A DNA stretch of 64,000 bases from positions 53,314,157 through 53,378,156 of the forward strand of contig CM056381.1 in assembly GCA_029718625.1 (NCBI GenBank), given 5' to 3'. The stretch comes from Synaphobranchus kaupii (lineage: Eukaryota; Chordata; Actinopteri; Anguilliformes; Synaphobranchidae). Made by a program: the position numbers and the translations under genes. Positions 39,401 through 51,900 of this stretch are shown piece after piece. The notes below the pieces were generated by a model. That model was not told where the DNA came from. It saw only the letters and a program-made list of their open reading frames with translations, and searched no databases. Positions within the stretch are counted from its first letter, which is position 1. The number at the start of each line of letters is the position of its first letter.

Positions 39401-42400
39401 TTTGCAGGTGTCTAAATTTATGCGGAATGAATTGAACTGAGTTGAAATTGTAAAATGGATTGCGTAATTGCATGTTTTATTATGTATATGACGGTCATAC
39501 ACAAATTCAGTTGTGGCAACTTCAAGCTGAGCCCTGATTGATTGATTGATTGAATGTTTCAATGGAATGTTTGACTTGTTTCGATCTAATACTTGAATTT
39601 TAATCATTTTTATATCTACTAACAAAGGTCTTGATATTGATTGATCGATCGATTGATTTTGAGGACTTTCCGGCATTGTGCAGTAGTCATGTTAAAGGTA
39701 CACTATGCAGGATTTTTGACATTAAAATATTAAATAATCATGCTCTGTCATATCTATGATGCACTAGCAATCTGTTGAAAAAAAATGGCAAAAATCTTGC
39801 TCCTCTGCCTGTATTTATTATTCTAAGATGTGTTTGGGACATTTCTGGGCGTGGCGCTCTTTTCTGTGTGGGGAGCCTGTGTTGTGGGATCAGGCCTTTG
39901 TTGCCATTGCCAGCTAGCTACTGCAATGGCTGAGGTGAAGAAGAGGAGGTACAGCGAAGCAACAAGCCTGCAGGGCATGTTCAAGAAGCTGAGTCAACCT
40001 AGGATTTTCATTTCCTAGATGGCGACAGCTGAAGTTTAGCAAGGGAATGAAAAGTGACACAGAGTTAGTTTTTTCTGTTGGACGTGTAAGTAGGCTACGT
40101 TACCTCTAGCTATGCAGCAAGCTACGTTAGGTAACTAGGTGGCTGAAGTCGGGTAACTTTTGAATCAAATTAATATAACAATGTAATATTATGTTGTGTT
40201 TCAGAAAAGAAATAATAATTGTACACAAATATCTTAATGAAAAGGTAATTTACTTTACAGTGGTATTAGCTTTCTATGATAGGCAAGATATGGTCTGCTA
40301 ATGTTGGGCTACTTACTCCACACATGATTCCTTCTTTACATCCCAGTTCTAAATTAATGTTCAGAATAACGTTAGCACAGTATACAAGCACACCAGTTTT
40401 TCAGCCAGACATTTATGGCACTAAATGAGTTTGAAAAGTTTGAATTTCAAACTGCCACGGTTTAAAACAGGAAGCAGTCCTGAGATCACAAGCTTGCAAA
40501 TGGGTTTGATGCAGTTATAGGCTGAAATAAATCGTTCTTTAAAACTTCTGATTTTCTCAACCTGGTGTAATTTCTGTCCGCATGAATGATGACAGCTTCG
40601 GAGTGTTTTTTTAATGATCGTGTGAGCTTGATGTTGTAGCTTATGTCATCCATTCTCACACCAGGAAAACAGTAAGCTCCATGTTAAAATCACCACTGGC
40701 AACATTTACGTTGCAAACATAGAATCCCCAATTACAACTGCGCTTGTCGGAGACGGCAGTAACGACAAGCCAGATACATGCCTAGCAGACGCTTTTATCC
40801 AAAGCGACGTAGCCTACAGTGTATGAATGCATATATTATGAAGTAGGGGTCGATGTTGGGGAGCTAAAGACTTCAAAACGGTTTCAAAAGTGTTCATTTA
40901 ATCGTTATAATACTGCCCAATTTCTGTTACCATCCATATAGAACAATGCATGTTGCTAAAAATGTTATTTTAATTTTATCTTCGTTTGACATTTTCCTTG
41001 TGTTTCTTGCCCATACTATACAATCTCTGCCTCAGTGGAGGGGAGTGGGCGGGGTTTAAAATGGAGGAAGAGACTTTTTTGAAAACACAGGACCACAGCA
41101 AAGGTGAAAAATCCTGCTTTGTGCACCTTTAACTGATTACAACAGAAATTGAGAGTTAATTTACTGATACAGTAAGAGGATTTTTGAGAGCTAAACCTGA
41201 AGACCTCTAATTTTTTGTATCAAATTAATTGGTTAGTTTATTCAAGATTGAATAACTTTTTATAAATTGAGGGCTAACATTTATAAGATCTCATCAACGG
41301 ATCAGAAGTATTAGTAAACAGCTTTGATAAAACCTGTAGGAAACCCACTTTGACATGGAACAGAATTTAAGATGATCCAGGTTAACAGAGTGCAAATAGA
41401 TATTATTCCAGCTGAAATGCCTTTTTTAGTGAGATTAAAGGAGAATGAAAGCAAGAATATAAGGAAAGAAGAAGCCTTTGAAAGCAAGGGCAGTGGTGTC
41501 CTGCCGACTCCAAATGTGTATGACAGCCCGTCATGGCCATCCGTATGGCAGAGTTGGAGCATAGCCAATTTTGTCAGGGTGTAGACAAGGCTCCCCGTGG
41601 CTCAGGCCAGCCGGAAAGCAAGGCCTTGTGCATGAATGGACCTTTTCCTAAGGGGCTCAGATGCTTTGTGCCTTGTACTGATATATTTACGTATCCTTCA
41701 GCCCTTGCTGTTCGAGACGTAGAATAGTTCCACAAGCGCATAAGGCATAGCTCCATAAGACCTTGTCAGATGGAATCAGAATGGCTGGTCTGGATTGAAG
41801 TAAACTTTGCATTCACACTTGTGTTTTGGGGCCCGACAAGCCAAGTTATTAGCTGGAGTCGCTCATATTCTGAGCGTGTACACACACGCATATTTAGAAG
41901 ACCGAGAACGCTTAGTAGTATGAACGAGTAACAGGACTCGCTCCTGTATTTACAACGCTGTCAGTAAGTTTGTACTCGATATTTGCACTGAACATAAATC
42001 TCGCATTTCAATTATCGCCAGGTGTAAACGTGATCTCCAGTGTCAACAAACATGGACGTGGCCATTCAGTTTTTATTCATCTCTGCCGAGAGAAGCCGGA
42101 GAAGACGTGTTTCCACATCTGAATGAAGCAACTTCGACTAATGCTTCTTTCAGTACTCAACGTCGCCCTTAGCATACTCCACAGAACTCAGGGAGCATTG
42201 CGTAGTTAATCACTGCGCATCTGCTACCAGTTGTCAACTCCCGTTCCCATCCACACTTGCACAACCAAGCTCATTTGCATAAGAGTCAACTTCGGTAGTC
42301 GCTACCTGTTTCGAACAGGACTTGTTACTACTAGTTGTCACTCTCGTTCATAACCATATTAAGCATGAACTTGCGACAACTGTATTTAGCTGTAGTGTGA

Positions 42401-42911
42401 ACGGGGACTTTGGGAGGCCATCAAACGTGCACTTTCCCAGCCATGCCTGTCAAACTTTCATCAACACCAGAGAGATCAGACAAATGCCATTCCGCTCTTA
42501 ACAAACGTCAGTTAGGTTGCTTCCCAACCTTTTTTCTGTGATGGCACACTTTTTATAATCAAAAAATACGACATCACTATCCCATTAACCACTAAAACGT
42601 AACAAAAATGCCACACACACACGTTCAATTGTGGTGGAATTTGGTACATTTTTCACGCCACACTAGTGTGCTGCAGTACACTGGTGGAAAGACACTGAGT
42701 TAGACACTAAGCCTAGACTTGACTGGTTGTTAGGCTTGTGATGGCAAGATGAAAGTTATGCTCAACATTTCTCTCTCTTTCTCCACCGCTCTGTTCTCAA
42801 CACCCAAAAGGGAGGGAGGGGTTTGTGAGTGTGGACAGTCAGACCTAGAGTAGAGATTCTGTGTGGCAAATGCCACAGCAGCGCTGAAACAGCTCTAAAC
42901 ACACACACGCA

Positions 42912-42943
<32 letters not shown>

Positions 42944-45900
42944 TCTGCGCGCACACCCACCATTCCTGCCGCTCTCCACATTCACGCACACACAGGTGGC
43001 GAATGCGGTTGTGTGTGTGTGTGCCAGTGAGAGAACCCTGTGGGCTGGAACCGGGATGTCTATGCAGCGGAAGAGATCTCCCTTGAGTCAGTGCCCGGAC
43101 TGTGCCTTTCGTTTGAGAGACCCGCCCCTCACCGTGACCATTCCTGTCTTTGTCTTTTGGACTCCTCCCTACAGGTAAAGTGTGACCAGTACTGGCCCAG
43201 CCGTGGCACAGAGACCTACGGCATGACGCAGGTCACCCTGCTGGATACGATCGAGCTTGCCACCTTCAGCGTGCGCACCTTCTCCCTGCATAAGGTAGGC
43301 TGGTCCTCATGAGAGTAGGAGGACCGAAATCTGCATACACTTCCCGTGGCTCGTAACGCTATAGCAAAAGCGACAGCCACGTCTGGTCTGTTAATAACTA
43401 CATGGCGTACATGCACACGCACGCACGCACAAACCCTGATGATGGAGGAGAGAAGGATACGAGAAGACCCATCCTCACGTGTCTCCGTTGCTCTAAATGA
43501 TTTCCCCCATACCCTCCGACTCCCCCTGTCCCGCTCTCTGTCATGCATGGCCCACCATCTTTTAATGCCTGTCTGCCAACAAGAATCACTTAGCTAAGTG
43601 AGAAAAAGAAAGCCATGCATACATAATTGGCATTCTGTCCGTTCCCTCAGCGCAGCGGGAAAGAAAGAAAATCTGTCCTTCCCTGCAGTCACAGATGGGA
43701 ACGCATTAACGTTCTTGCTCAGATGCTGCTGTCGTCGATCGCAACCTCCCTTCTGAAGCGCGGGCCAGAGGTGAAGCAGAACTCTCCCAGCGTTTAACCT
43801 GCAGTGTGGAGACATGGTCTGAAACCAGGCTTCGTACTGGCGCTCGTCCAGCATATAATTACAGATATTTTTGCAACTTCCCACTTGCATTCAAATCTCT
43901 CTCTCCTCTCTCTCTTTCTCTCTTATCTATATCTACGTGTGAAATGCATACGCTTTGACCAGTTGCATAACCTGGCAAACGGTAAACGGAGCACCTGTTG
44001 TACTAAAGCCCCTACCTAAGGAGGGGATAAATTACCTATAGAATCATAGCTAAAACGAGTGCTGCTGCCAAGTTCAGTCCTGACTTAAATAGGGAATGCT
44101 CGCTCTTCCATACGTAGGTGGACGTTTTCCAGTGCTTAAGGTTACGGCCTGTTTTGGAGCTTTTAAACAACTGGGTCGCAAAGCTAGAAAACAAACTTCT
44201 TTTTTTCGGGGCCCCACTTCTAATTTTTTGGTGTTTGGTACAAAGTACAGCAAAGAAAAAACATTCAGCAAACCTGGTCATTCAGAAAGCCCATAAGGCT
44301 AACAAGTAGCCTGGTGTTGATGCTATACAGTTGAGTGTAAGCCAACATGGTCATTCAGAAAGCCCATAATGCTAACAAGTTATTATTATGTTATTATGTT
44401 TATTTGGATCCCCATTAGCCACAGCAATGCTGTGGCTATTCTTCCTGGGGTCCATACACATAAAATACAGTTACAGACTTACATTATACACTTAGACATT
44501 CACATGACATACAGGCAAATTAAAAACAACAAGACATGATCGTAGTCAATTCATATACAGTATAATATACAATTTAGCTTTTTCATACATTATCTATGTT
44601 TATCTCAACCAATTCTCAATCTTCTAATATCCATATCAGACACACACATTTTACCACGTATATCCTTATCTCTTGATTAAACATGCATTTTTATTTAAGA
44701 CAGCAAGATCAAGCGGTTTGTCTTACACTCATATATAGCATCAAGTAGCCTGGTGTTGATGCTATACAGTTGAGTGTAAGCCAACCTGGTCATTCAGAAA
44801 GCCCATAAGGTTAACAAGTAGCCTGGTGTTGATGCTATATATGAGTGTAAGACAAACCGCTTGATCTTGCTGTCTTTAAACTTTACTGTGTGAATATCTT
44901 TTCAATCATACGTTTACAGATATGCCTTTTTAATGAATATAACATGGGAAATGGCTGTAGAACAGACATATAATGATTATTTATTTTTCTATGATCAAAT
45001 TAAAATAAAAAATGTACATTTTTGTCTGGATGCATCTGGAACATACTTAACAAATCTTTATTTTTATCTTAATCACTCCCTTTGGATCCTGGCATTGCCT
45101 GCACATGGCTGCATCTCTCTCTTTCTTATTTACATTCAAGTCTTGGATTCTGTCATATTTTAATCATATGCACTGTTCTCCCCTTGCCCCTTTCTCTCTC
45201 TCTCCCACATATTCACCCACACTCATCTCCTCCATGCACATACGCATTCACCTTCAGTCCTCCCGCACTCTCTCTCTTTCACCCTCTGCCTCCACACACG
45301 CACATATTCACCCTGACTTCTCTAACACTCCCTCTGCTCCCACACGCATACATATTCACCCACATTCCTGTCCCTGCCCCATCCTCCTTCTCACTCTATC
45401 GCTCCACTTTTATTCTCTTGCTCTGTGTTCCGCAGTGACAGCTATCGCGAACAAACGAGTTCTGAAGAAGCGTTTTTCGCAGTGAGCCATAGCTCATGAG
45501 CAGGCTGCAAGTGTCTAAAAGGAGAGAAATATCAGGAACTAGGCCAGTTCACTTTTAATTACAAGCCGTATTTATTAATTTATTTTTAAATTCCTTTCGG
45601 CAAAGCAGTAAAGCCCAGTCCCAATTCACCATCTAATCACTACACCTTGCACATTTGCATGAGCTAACACAAAGTTTTAGGGTGACCCAGTACAAGATAT
45701 ACCAAATGTTAATGAGAGGGAGAGGATATCGGGCTCTCCAGACTATTATTAAAGCAATTTTTGGCTTAAGATTGAGGCTTCTAGGTTCTTGGTTTATTTA
45801 ATGTTTACCTATCAGAATTTCATAGATGGTTTAATGCTGTATTAAAATAGACTTATATGATGTGTTTATTCATCATATTGCCTGCAGGGACTGCAGGGAG

Positions 45901-48900
45901 CAAGCCTTATATAAGTGAGAGCAAGGAGCTGTTTACAAAAAAAGCAATATTCTGTCAAGCTGGGCTGGGAGTGAAAATTATTAATGATTCAGTTTTTACT
46001 GTGATTACCTCTTCTCATTTTTAGTATTATTGTTTTGTTAATATTACGCTATCATAATATAAGACACATAAACATAACTACAACATAACTGGTCAAACAT
46101 AACTAGCTAGCTGTAATGCCTCTATGATTTGACTATGGGTGTGTTTTTCTTGCCAGAAATAGCTGGCTTTCAAGAACTGCACTGAGAACACCACAGCTTT
46201 GTTAAGAGCTGGACATGACATTCCACCTCATCAACAGTGTAGCCATGGGTGTAAAGCAATGATGGATAAAGTGCATCCCAGAACTGGGGCGATTTATGCT
46301 CCCCACCTCTTGCGAGTGGCCTTTTCTGTTACCTTAAAAACACTTTTAATTGAGTGTCACTCAAAATGGAGGCAGAGTGCTTAGGGAGCAAGTTGAGACA
46401 GGGCTTAAACTGTATTGAAATGTGGAGTAATAGATTCCTGAAGGAAAACAGCACTCGAGGGCAGGGCAGTGGGTTTTCTGCTGAGAGAAATCTTTTACTT
46501 TTGGGCAGCAGCCTTGAGACTGATCGCTCTGCTTACACCCCATAGCTATCAGTGCAGTTAGCACAATGCAGTGGCTGAGGCTGAGGTAGAAGCAGGCCGT
46601 GAGTAAGAAGCATTCAGAACACAGGCATTGATTTTGGACCCCAGCTGGTTTACACATCACTCTACTGGCCTTTGCACTCTCTGTGCAATCTGACAGTCCC
46701 TCTATGGAAGATGGAGCACAAGCATTCCAGCCCTCTGCTGGAATTCATCTCTCCTTTGGCCAGGGGTTGCTGCTGGCTTCCTCGAAAGATGCCGTTTATT
46801 CCCAAGCCCCATTTCCTCAGACTGCTGTCCTTGAAATTAATAGGCATACAATACAATAGGCATACGAATGCACCCTTACCCATAATAAAAGGCTGAACCA
46901 AGTACATTTTGTCATCTCCCCTGGAAAAGAATGACATCACTTCATACATGAAGACAAAAACTGGCTTTACGTAAGCAAGCAAAACAAAAATCACAACAAT
47001 TATTGACAAATAAGCAATTTAAAGAAACTAATGGTGCAGACTCCCCGAGGTTAATGGCCTCAGGGGGGTGTTGTGTCTGAGGTCGTTGCTTCTGCAAAAC
47101 AACATCATAATGCCTCTCGCTCCGAAAAACCGCGCTAATGACTGATTAGCCATCTGAGACACGGCCGAGCGTCTGACAGGTGATCCTGTCCATGTTGCTC
47201 CTTCCTGCCCAATCCAGAATGGCTCCAGTGAGAAGAGGGAGGTGCGGCAGTTCCAGTTCACCGCGTGGCCCGACCACGGCGTGCCGGAATACCCCACCCC
47301 ATTCCTGGCCTTCCTGCGGAGAGTAAAGACGTGCAACCCCCCTGATGCCGGCCCCATCATCACTCACTGCAGGTCAGAGGAGGCGGCGACCTGTCCCGCC
47401 TAATTATATGCACTTTACCTCCTCTTAAATGTTGGATTGCGAGGAAGTTCAATGGTAGGCCAATCGAGAGAAAACAAAGTATAGTGCAATTAGCATAACT
47501 TTCTGTGGAATGTTGTATTATTGTTCATACAGTCTCATAACAGCAGTCTTCTTGTGTTATTGTCCCTCTCTTTTCCCTCCATCTCGTTTCCCTCTCCCTA
47601 TAACCTCACCGCTTCCTCTCACTTTTTTTCCTATCCCACCCTTTCTTTTCCTCTCTTCTCCCTGTCCGTCTGTTTTACCCTCTCCCCCAGTGCTGGCGTG
47701 GGCCGCACTGGCTGCTTTATCGTAATCGACGCCATGCTGGAGCGCATCAAGCACGAGAAGACGGTGGACATCTATGGTCACGTGACACTGATGCGCTCTC
47801 AGCGGAACTACATGGTGCAGACGGAGGACCAGTACAGCTTCATCCACGACGCGCTGCTGGAGGCCGTGGCCTGCGGGAACACCGAGGTGGCGGCACGCAG
47901 CCTCTACTCCTACATCCAGAAGCTAGCGCAAGTGGAGAGCAGCGAGCACGTCACTGACATGGAGCTGGAGTTCAAGGTAACCAGCCGAGCGGCTTTCGCT
48001 GCATTAAACAATCAACCAACCAACCAACCAACCAACCAGCCGACCATTCAATAAGTCAGTCATCCATCCAGTCAACCAATCAACAAGTCAATCAGCCAAT
48101 CAATAGACCAATCAACAAGTCAATCATCCAACCAATCAAATGTGTTTTTTAGAGAAAAAGCTTACAATTGCTTCATTACAAAGTACTGGAATGAAAAAAG
48201 TGGCAATAAGGGAAACTCCAAAACTGCCTGAAAAAGCTTTTTTTTTGCAAAGCTATTGCAAAGGAGATAAAAGAGTTTGCCATGCCGATCGAAGGGTTAA
48301 TGATAGCCCAGGCAACAGTAAAATAACTGAAGTGCGGTTATTTGAAAGCATGGCACGGAAAGGGTTTTGATGAAAGGGCAGAAACATCGTTGGGAATTTA
48401 TCTAATATTTAGAAAAGATTTACTCAAATCTGTTCATTATTCAGAGACATGGAGTGAGTAACGATGTGTCAAGCACTCATTTATTTTTCAGCAGCTCTCG
48501 AGTGATGTGTTTTCTGACTCACGGTTCTCCAGGTATTGGTGTGGATTGAGATCAAAGGTGATATTGGCAGGCAGGGATGCTGGGAGATCTCCAGCAGGTA
48601 GCTCACACTGTGCTGGAACTCGGAGAGATGCCGTTTATATTCATCCTGACACAGAGATATGGATGAGATGCACATCATTATGCATGATTAAAAACTGAGC
48701 TGAAAGTTTAATGTTTCTTAAAGAGGACAAGAAAAAGTTATTTGCTGAGACCTCTATCTGGCCTTGATTGTGGGGATGAAATGAAACTGTTGGCAAAATG
48801 ATTATCTGGTACTTGTTCATCTTAACAATAATGATAACAGGATCATTCCAAGATGTTGGGGAAAAATCTCTTAGAATAAAACACTTTAAAATCAGAAACC

Positions 48901-51900
48901 TGTTAAGAATCCAATACGCATGCAGCATGACTGGTAAAATTAGAGTCAGTTAAGATTAGTCAGAAGGTGTCTATTGGTTCATTAAAGGTTTTGTAAAACA
49001 TGTAATACATGAAAAGTGAAATTAAATTTTTCTCCTCGGAAAAGAAGCGTTTGGTATGCCACTGTACAGGGCTGTCATGATGTACCATAGTGCGGGCCCA
49101 CACAGTTCTGAAGGTTGTGTTGTGTCACGGTATAGGGTCACCAAGCTGTCCTGTATGACTCAAAGGTACGGTGTGGCAAAGCTCACCTCCCTCTCCTCTA
49201 TCACAGCGCCTGGCCAACTCAAAAGCCCACACGTCCAGGTTCATCAGCGCCAACCTTCCCTGCAACAAGTTCAAGAACCGCCTGGTGAACATCATGCCGT
49301 ATGAGACCACACGCGTGTGCCTGCAGCCCATCCGGGGATTGGAGGGCTCAGACTACATCAACGGCAGCTTCATCGACGGATACAGGTGAGCAGGGAAGGG
49401 TCCCGCTGGCCTTGAGTGAGCAGACCTAGCGCGGTAAGGCCTCTGCATTCAGCAGAGGCTCTAATGCAGGTTCATGTTGTGTTATTGCCCTAGCTAATTA
49501 CTCACTGCAGATTTGCCTTTTGTTATTACCTTAGCTAATTACTCCTTGCAGATTCACGTCGTGTTATTATCCAAGCTAATTACTAATTGCAGATTCGTGT
49601 TGTGTTATTTCCCAAGCTTATAGTAGTGACACATAGAGACAGGTATTTAGGTATATGCCATGAAAGTGCCTATGTCACTGTCACTGCTGTAGACACAAGC
49701 TAAAAATGTGCCAGAGTTAGCCATTGAACAAATTTTTATCTGTAGTCCCTGGGCAGGTTAAAACAGAAAACTACTAGCCAATGTTACTGTGTACCAAATT
49801 AGCCCTGAATCATCACTTGCCCGATTGGACAAATGGCTCAGCAGTTTTACTTGTCCAACACCTGGTTTTACTTTAAGCATTATTGCTGAACCCTAGCATT
49901 ATAGTTTCGTTATTATCCTAGCTAATTTAATATTTCAGATTCATGGTTTTTTATTACCCTAAGTAATACCATGTTGTGTTATAATTCAAACTTAATTATT
50001 CATTACAGATTTTGTTAATAAACTAGTTAAACAATGGCATCCATTATAACCATAGCTCTGTTGCCACCATACCTCTCCATATCTCCACTGTGATTGGCAG
50101 TTCACAGTGTGGTCTGTCATGTGTGTACTTAGATCCTGACCCTTAAGTGGTGATCCTGAATCATTTGAATCTTTTTGTTTGTGTAGTGGTTGATTTGTAT
50201 TGTGTTTGAATAAACTGATCATGGTTCAGCTGTTCAAATTACCCATAGTAATTAAGAGTTTGTGTGTGTGTTGCCCCAGGCAGCAGAAGGCTTATATTGC
50301 CACACAGGGCCCATTGGCCGAGACCACGGAGGACTTCTGGAGGATGCTCTGGGAGAACAACTCCACTATTGTGGTGATGCTGACCAAGCTGAGAGAGATG
50401 GGCAGAGTGAGTGTCATAGGCCTGTTTCATGTTGTTCAATTTTCCTTGTTCTGTTGTAACTCCGTAACTGTTGTAATTTATATCTGTACATTCTTAGCTG
50501 CCTGACCTCCTTTTTTATTTGACAGGGCAGTATATAAGTTTATATGCAGAGACCTTGGGTTTTATTCAGACATTTTGTGGATACTTTATGTTGTACTGTA
50601 GGTTGATTTTTAGTAACCATATAACAACCATTCATATTGTCTCAAAATTAAAGTGAGACAATATGAATTGGTGTAAGTTTACAATAGCAAATAATAGCCT
50701 ATGCATACTCACAGGTGAAATTCCTGGAGATGAATTTTAGTGGATCAGTCTAATGTGCTTTGTGTGTGTCCTCAGGAAAAGTGCCATCAGTACTGGCCAG
50801 CTGAACGGTCTGCCCGGTACCAATACTTTGTGGTGGACCCTATGGCAGAGTATAACATGCCCCAGTACATCCTGAGAGAGTTCAAGGTCACAGATGCCAG
50901 GGTGAGTATTACCTGCTCAGCCTCAGTATTGTTCTGGCTGAGTACTGGACTGGACCCAAACGCAAGACTCTGAGACAGACTCAATGAAAACTCCTCCAGG
51001 GAGTGTATTATTGAGCAAGGCAAGGAAGGTAGCAAGCAAACGAACAGGGAAAACTAAAGGTGACAGGCTGGAAGTGGGGTTGGCAAACTAAAGCGGGGCA
51101 GGAGAGGACACAGGGCTGGAGCAGGCAAAACAGGAGGCAGGCTGGGCGGGCTGGAACGAGGAACAAAACAAACAGGTTAAGGCAAGCAGAGTAACAACAG
51201 AATGACCGGGGAAATTCTCAAAACGGAGCTGAGAAAACGAACTGGCGAAGAGCCTGTGAAACAGGGGAACTAAAATAGAGAGGGGAACAGGTGAGAAGGC
51301 TAATTGAATAATGAAAGGGAGTGAGGAATGTGTGCGAGAGGGAGAGTGATAGGCTAACAAATAAGGGGCGAAAACAAGGAACTAAAAGGGGACCACGCCC
51401 AGCCTGCAACGAACACAGAAACGAGACGAACAGGGTGAACTGAAAAACACGACATGAGGAACAAAAGGAATGGGAAAACGAAGGAAACGAAAGGGAGGTG
51501 GACTGGAGGGAAACGGCGGCTGTAACAAGTATCACGGCCTTCAGACTGTGAGCGCATTTCTTTGTGCGCATTATATACCAGACATCATATGCCTTCAGCG
51601 TGTGAGCGCATTTCTTTGTGCGCATTATATACCAGACATCATATGCCTTCAGCGTGTGAGCACATTTCTTTATGCACATTATATACCAGGCATCATATGC
51701 CTTCAGCGTGTGAGCGCATTTCTTTGTGCGCATTATATACCAGGCATCATATGCCTTCACCGTGTGAGCGCATTTCTTTGTGCACATTATATACCAGACG
51801 TCATATGCCTTCAGCGTGTGAGTGCATTTCTTTATGCACATTATATACCAGGCATCATATGCCTTCAGCGTGTGAGCGCATTTCTTTGTGCGTATTATAT

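Larger units (their letters stand above)
39231..43174 (+). other. ptprs intron, 3.9 kb
   Basis: Contains the 1.44-kb inverted-repeat element (39692-41132), a (CA)n tract (42899-42943) and GATT-rich stretches (39535-39555, 39640-39660). The stretch 41810-42410 has weakly matching ends (cattcacact / agtgtgaacg) and may be another degraded element. Confidence 0.75.

Noticed and set aside
39830..40018. 62-codon frame as a small gene
   Set aside because: It lies inside the 1.44-kb inverted-repeat transposon and shows no recognisable domain.
41805..42410. Possible further DNA transposon
   Set aside because: The putative ends (cattcacact / agtgtgaacg) match over only about 9-10 bases and no target duplication is visible.
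45082..45485. Frames of 118 and 126 codons
   Set aside because: Low-complexity pyrimidine-rich intron sequence gives a Ser/Pro/Leu-rich translation without domain features.
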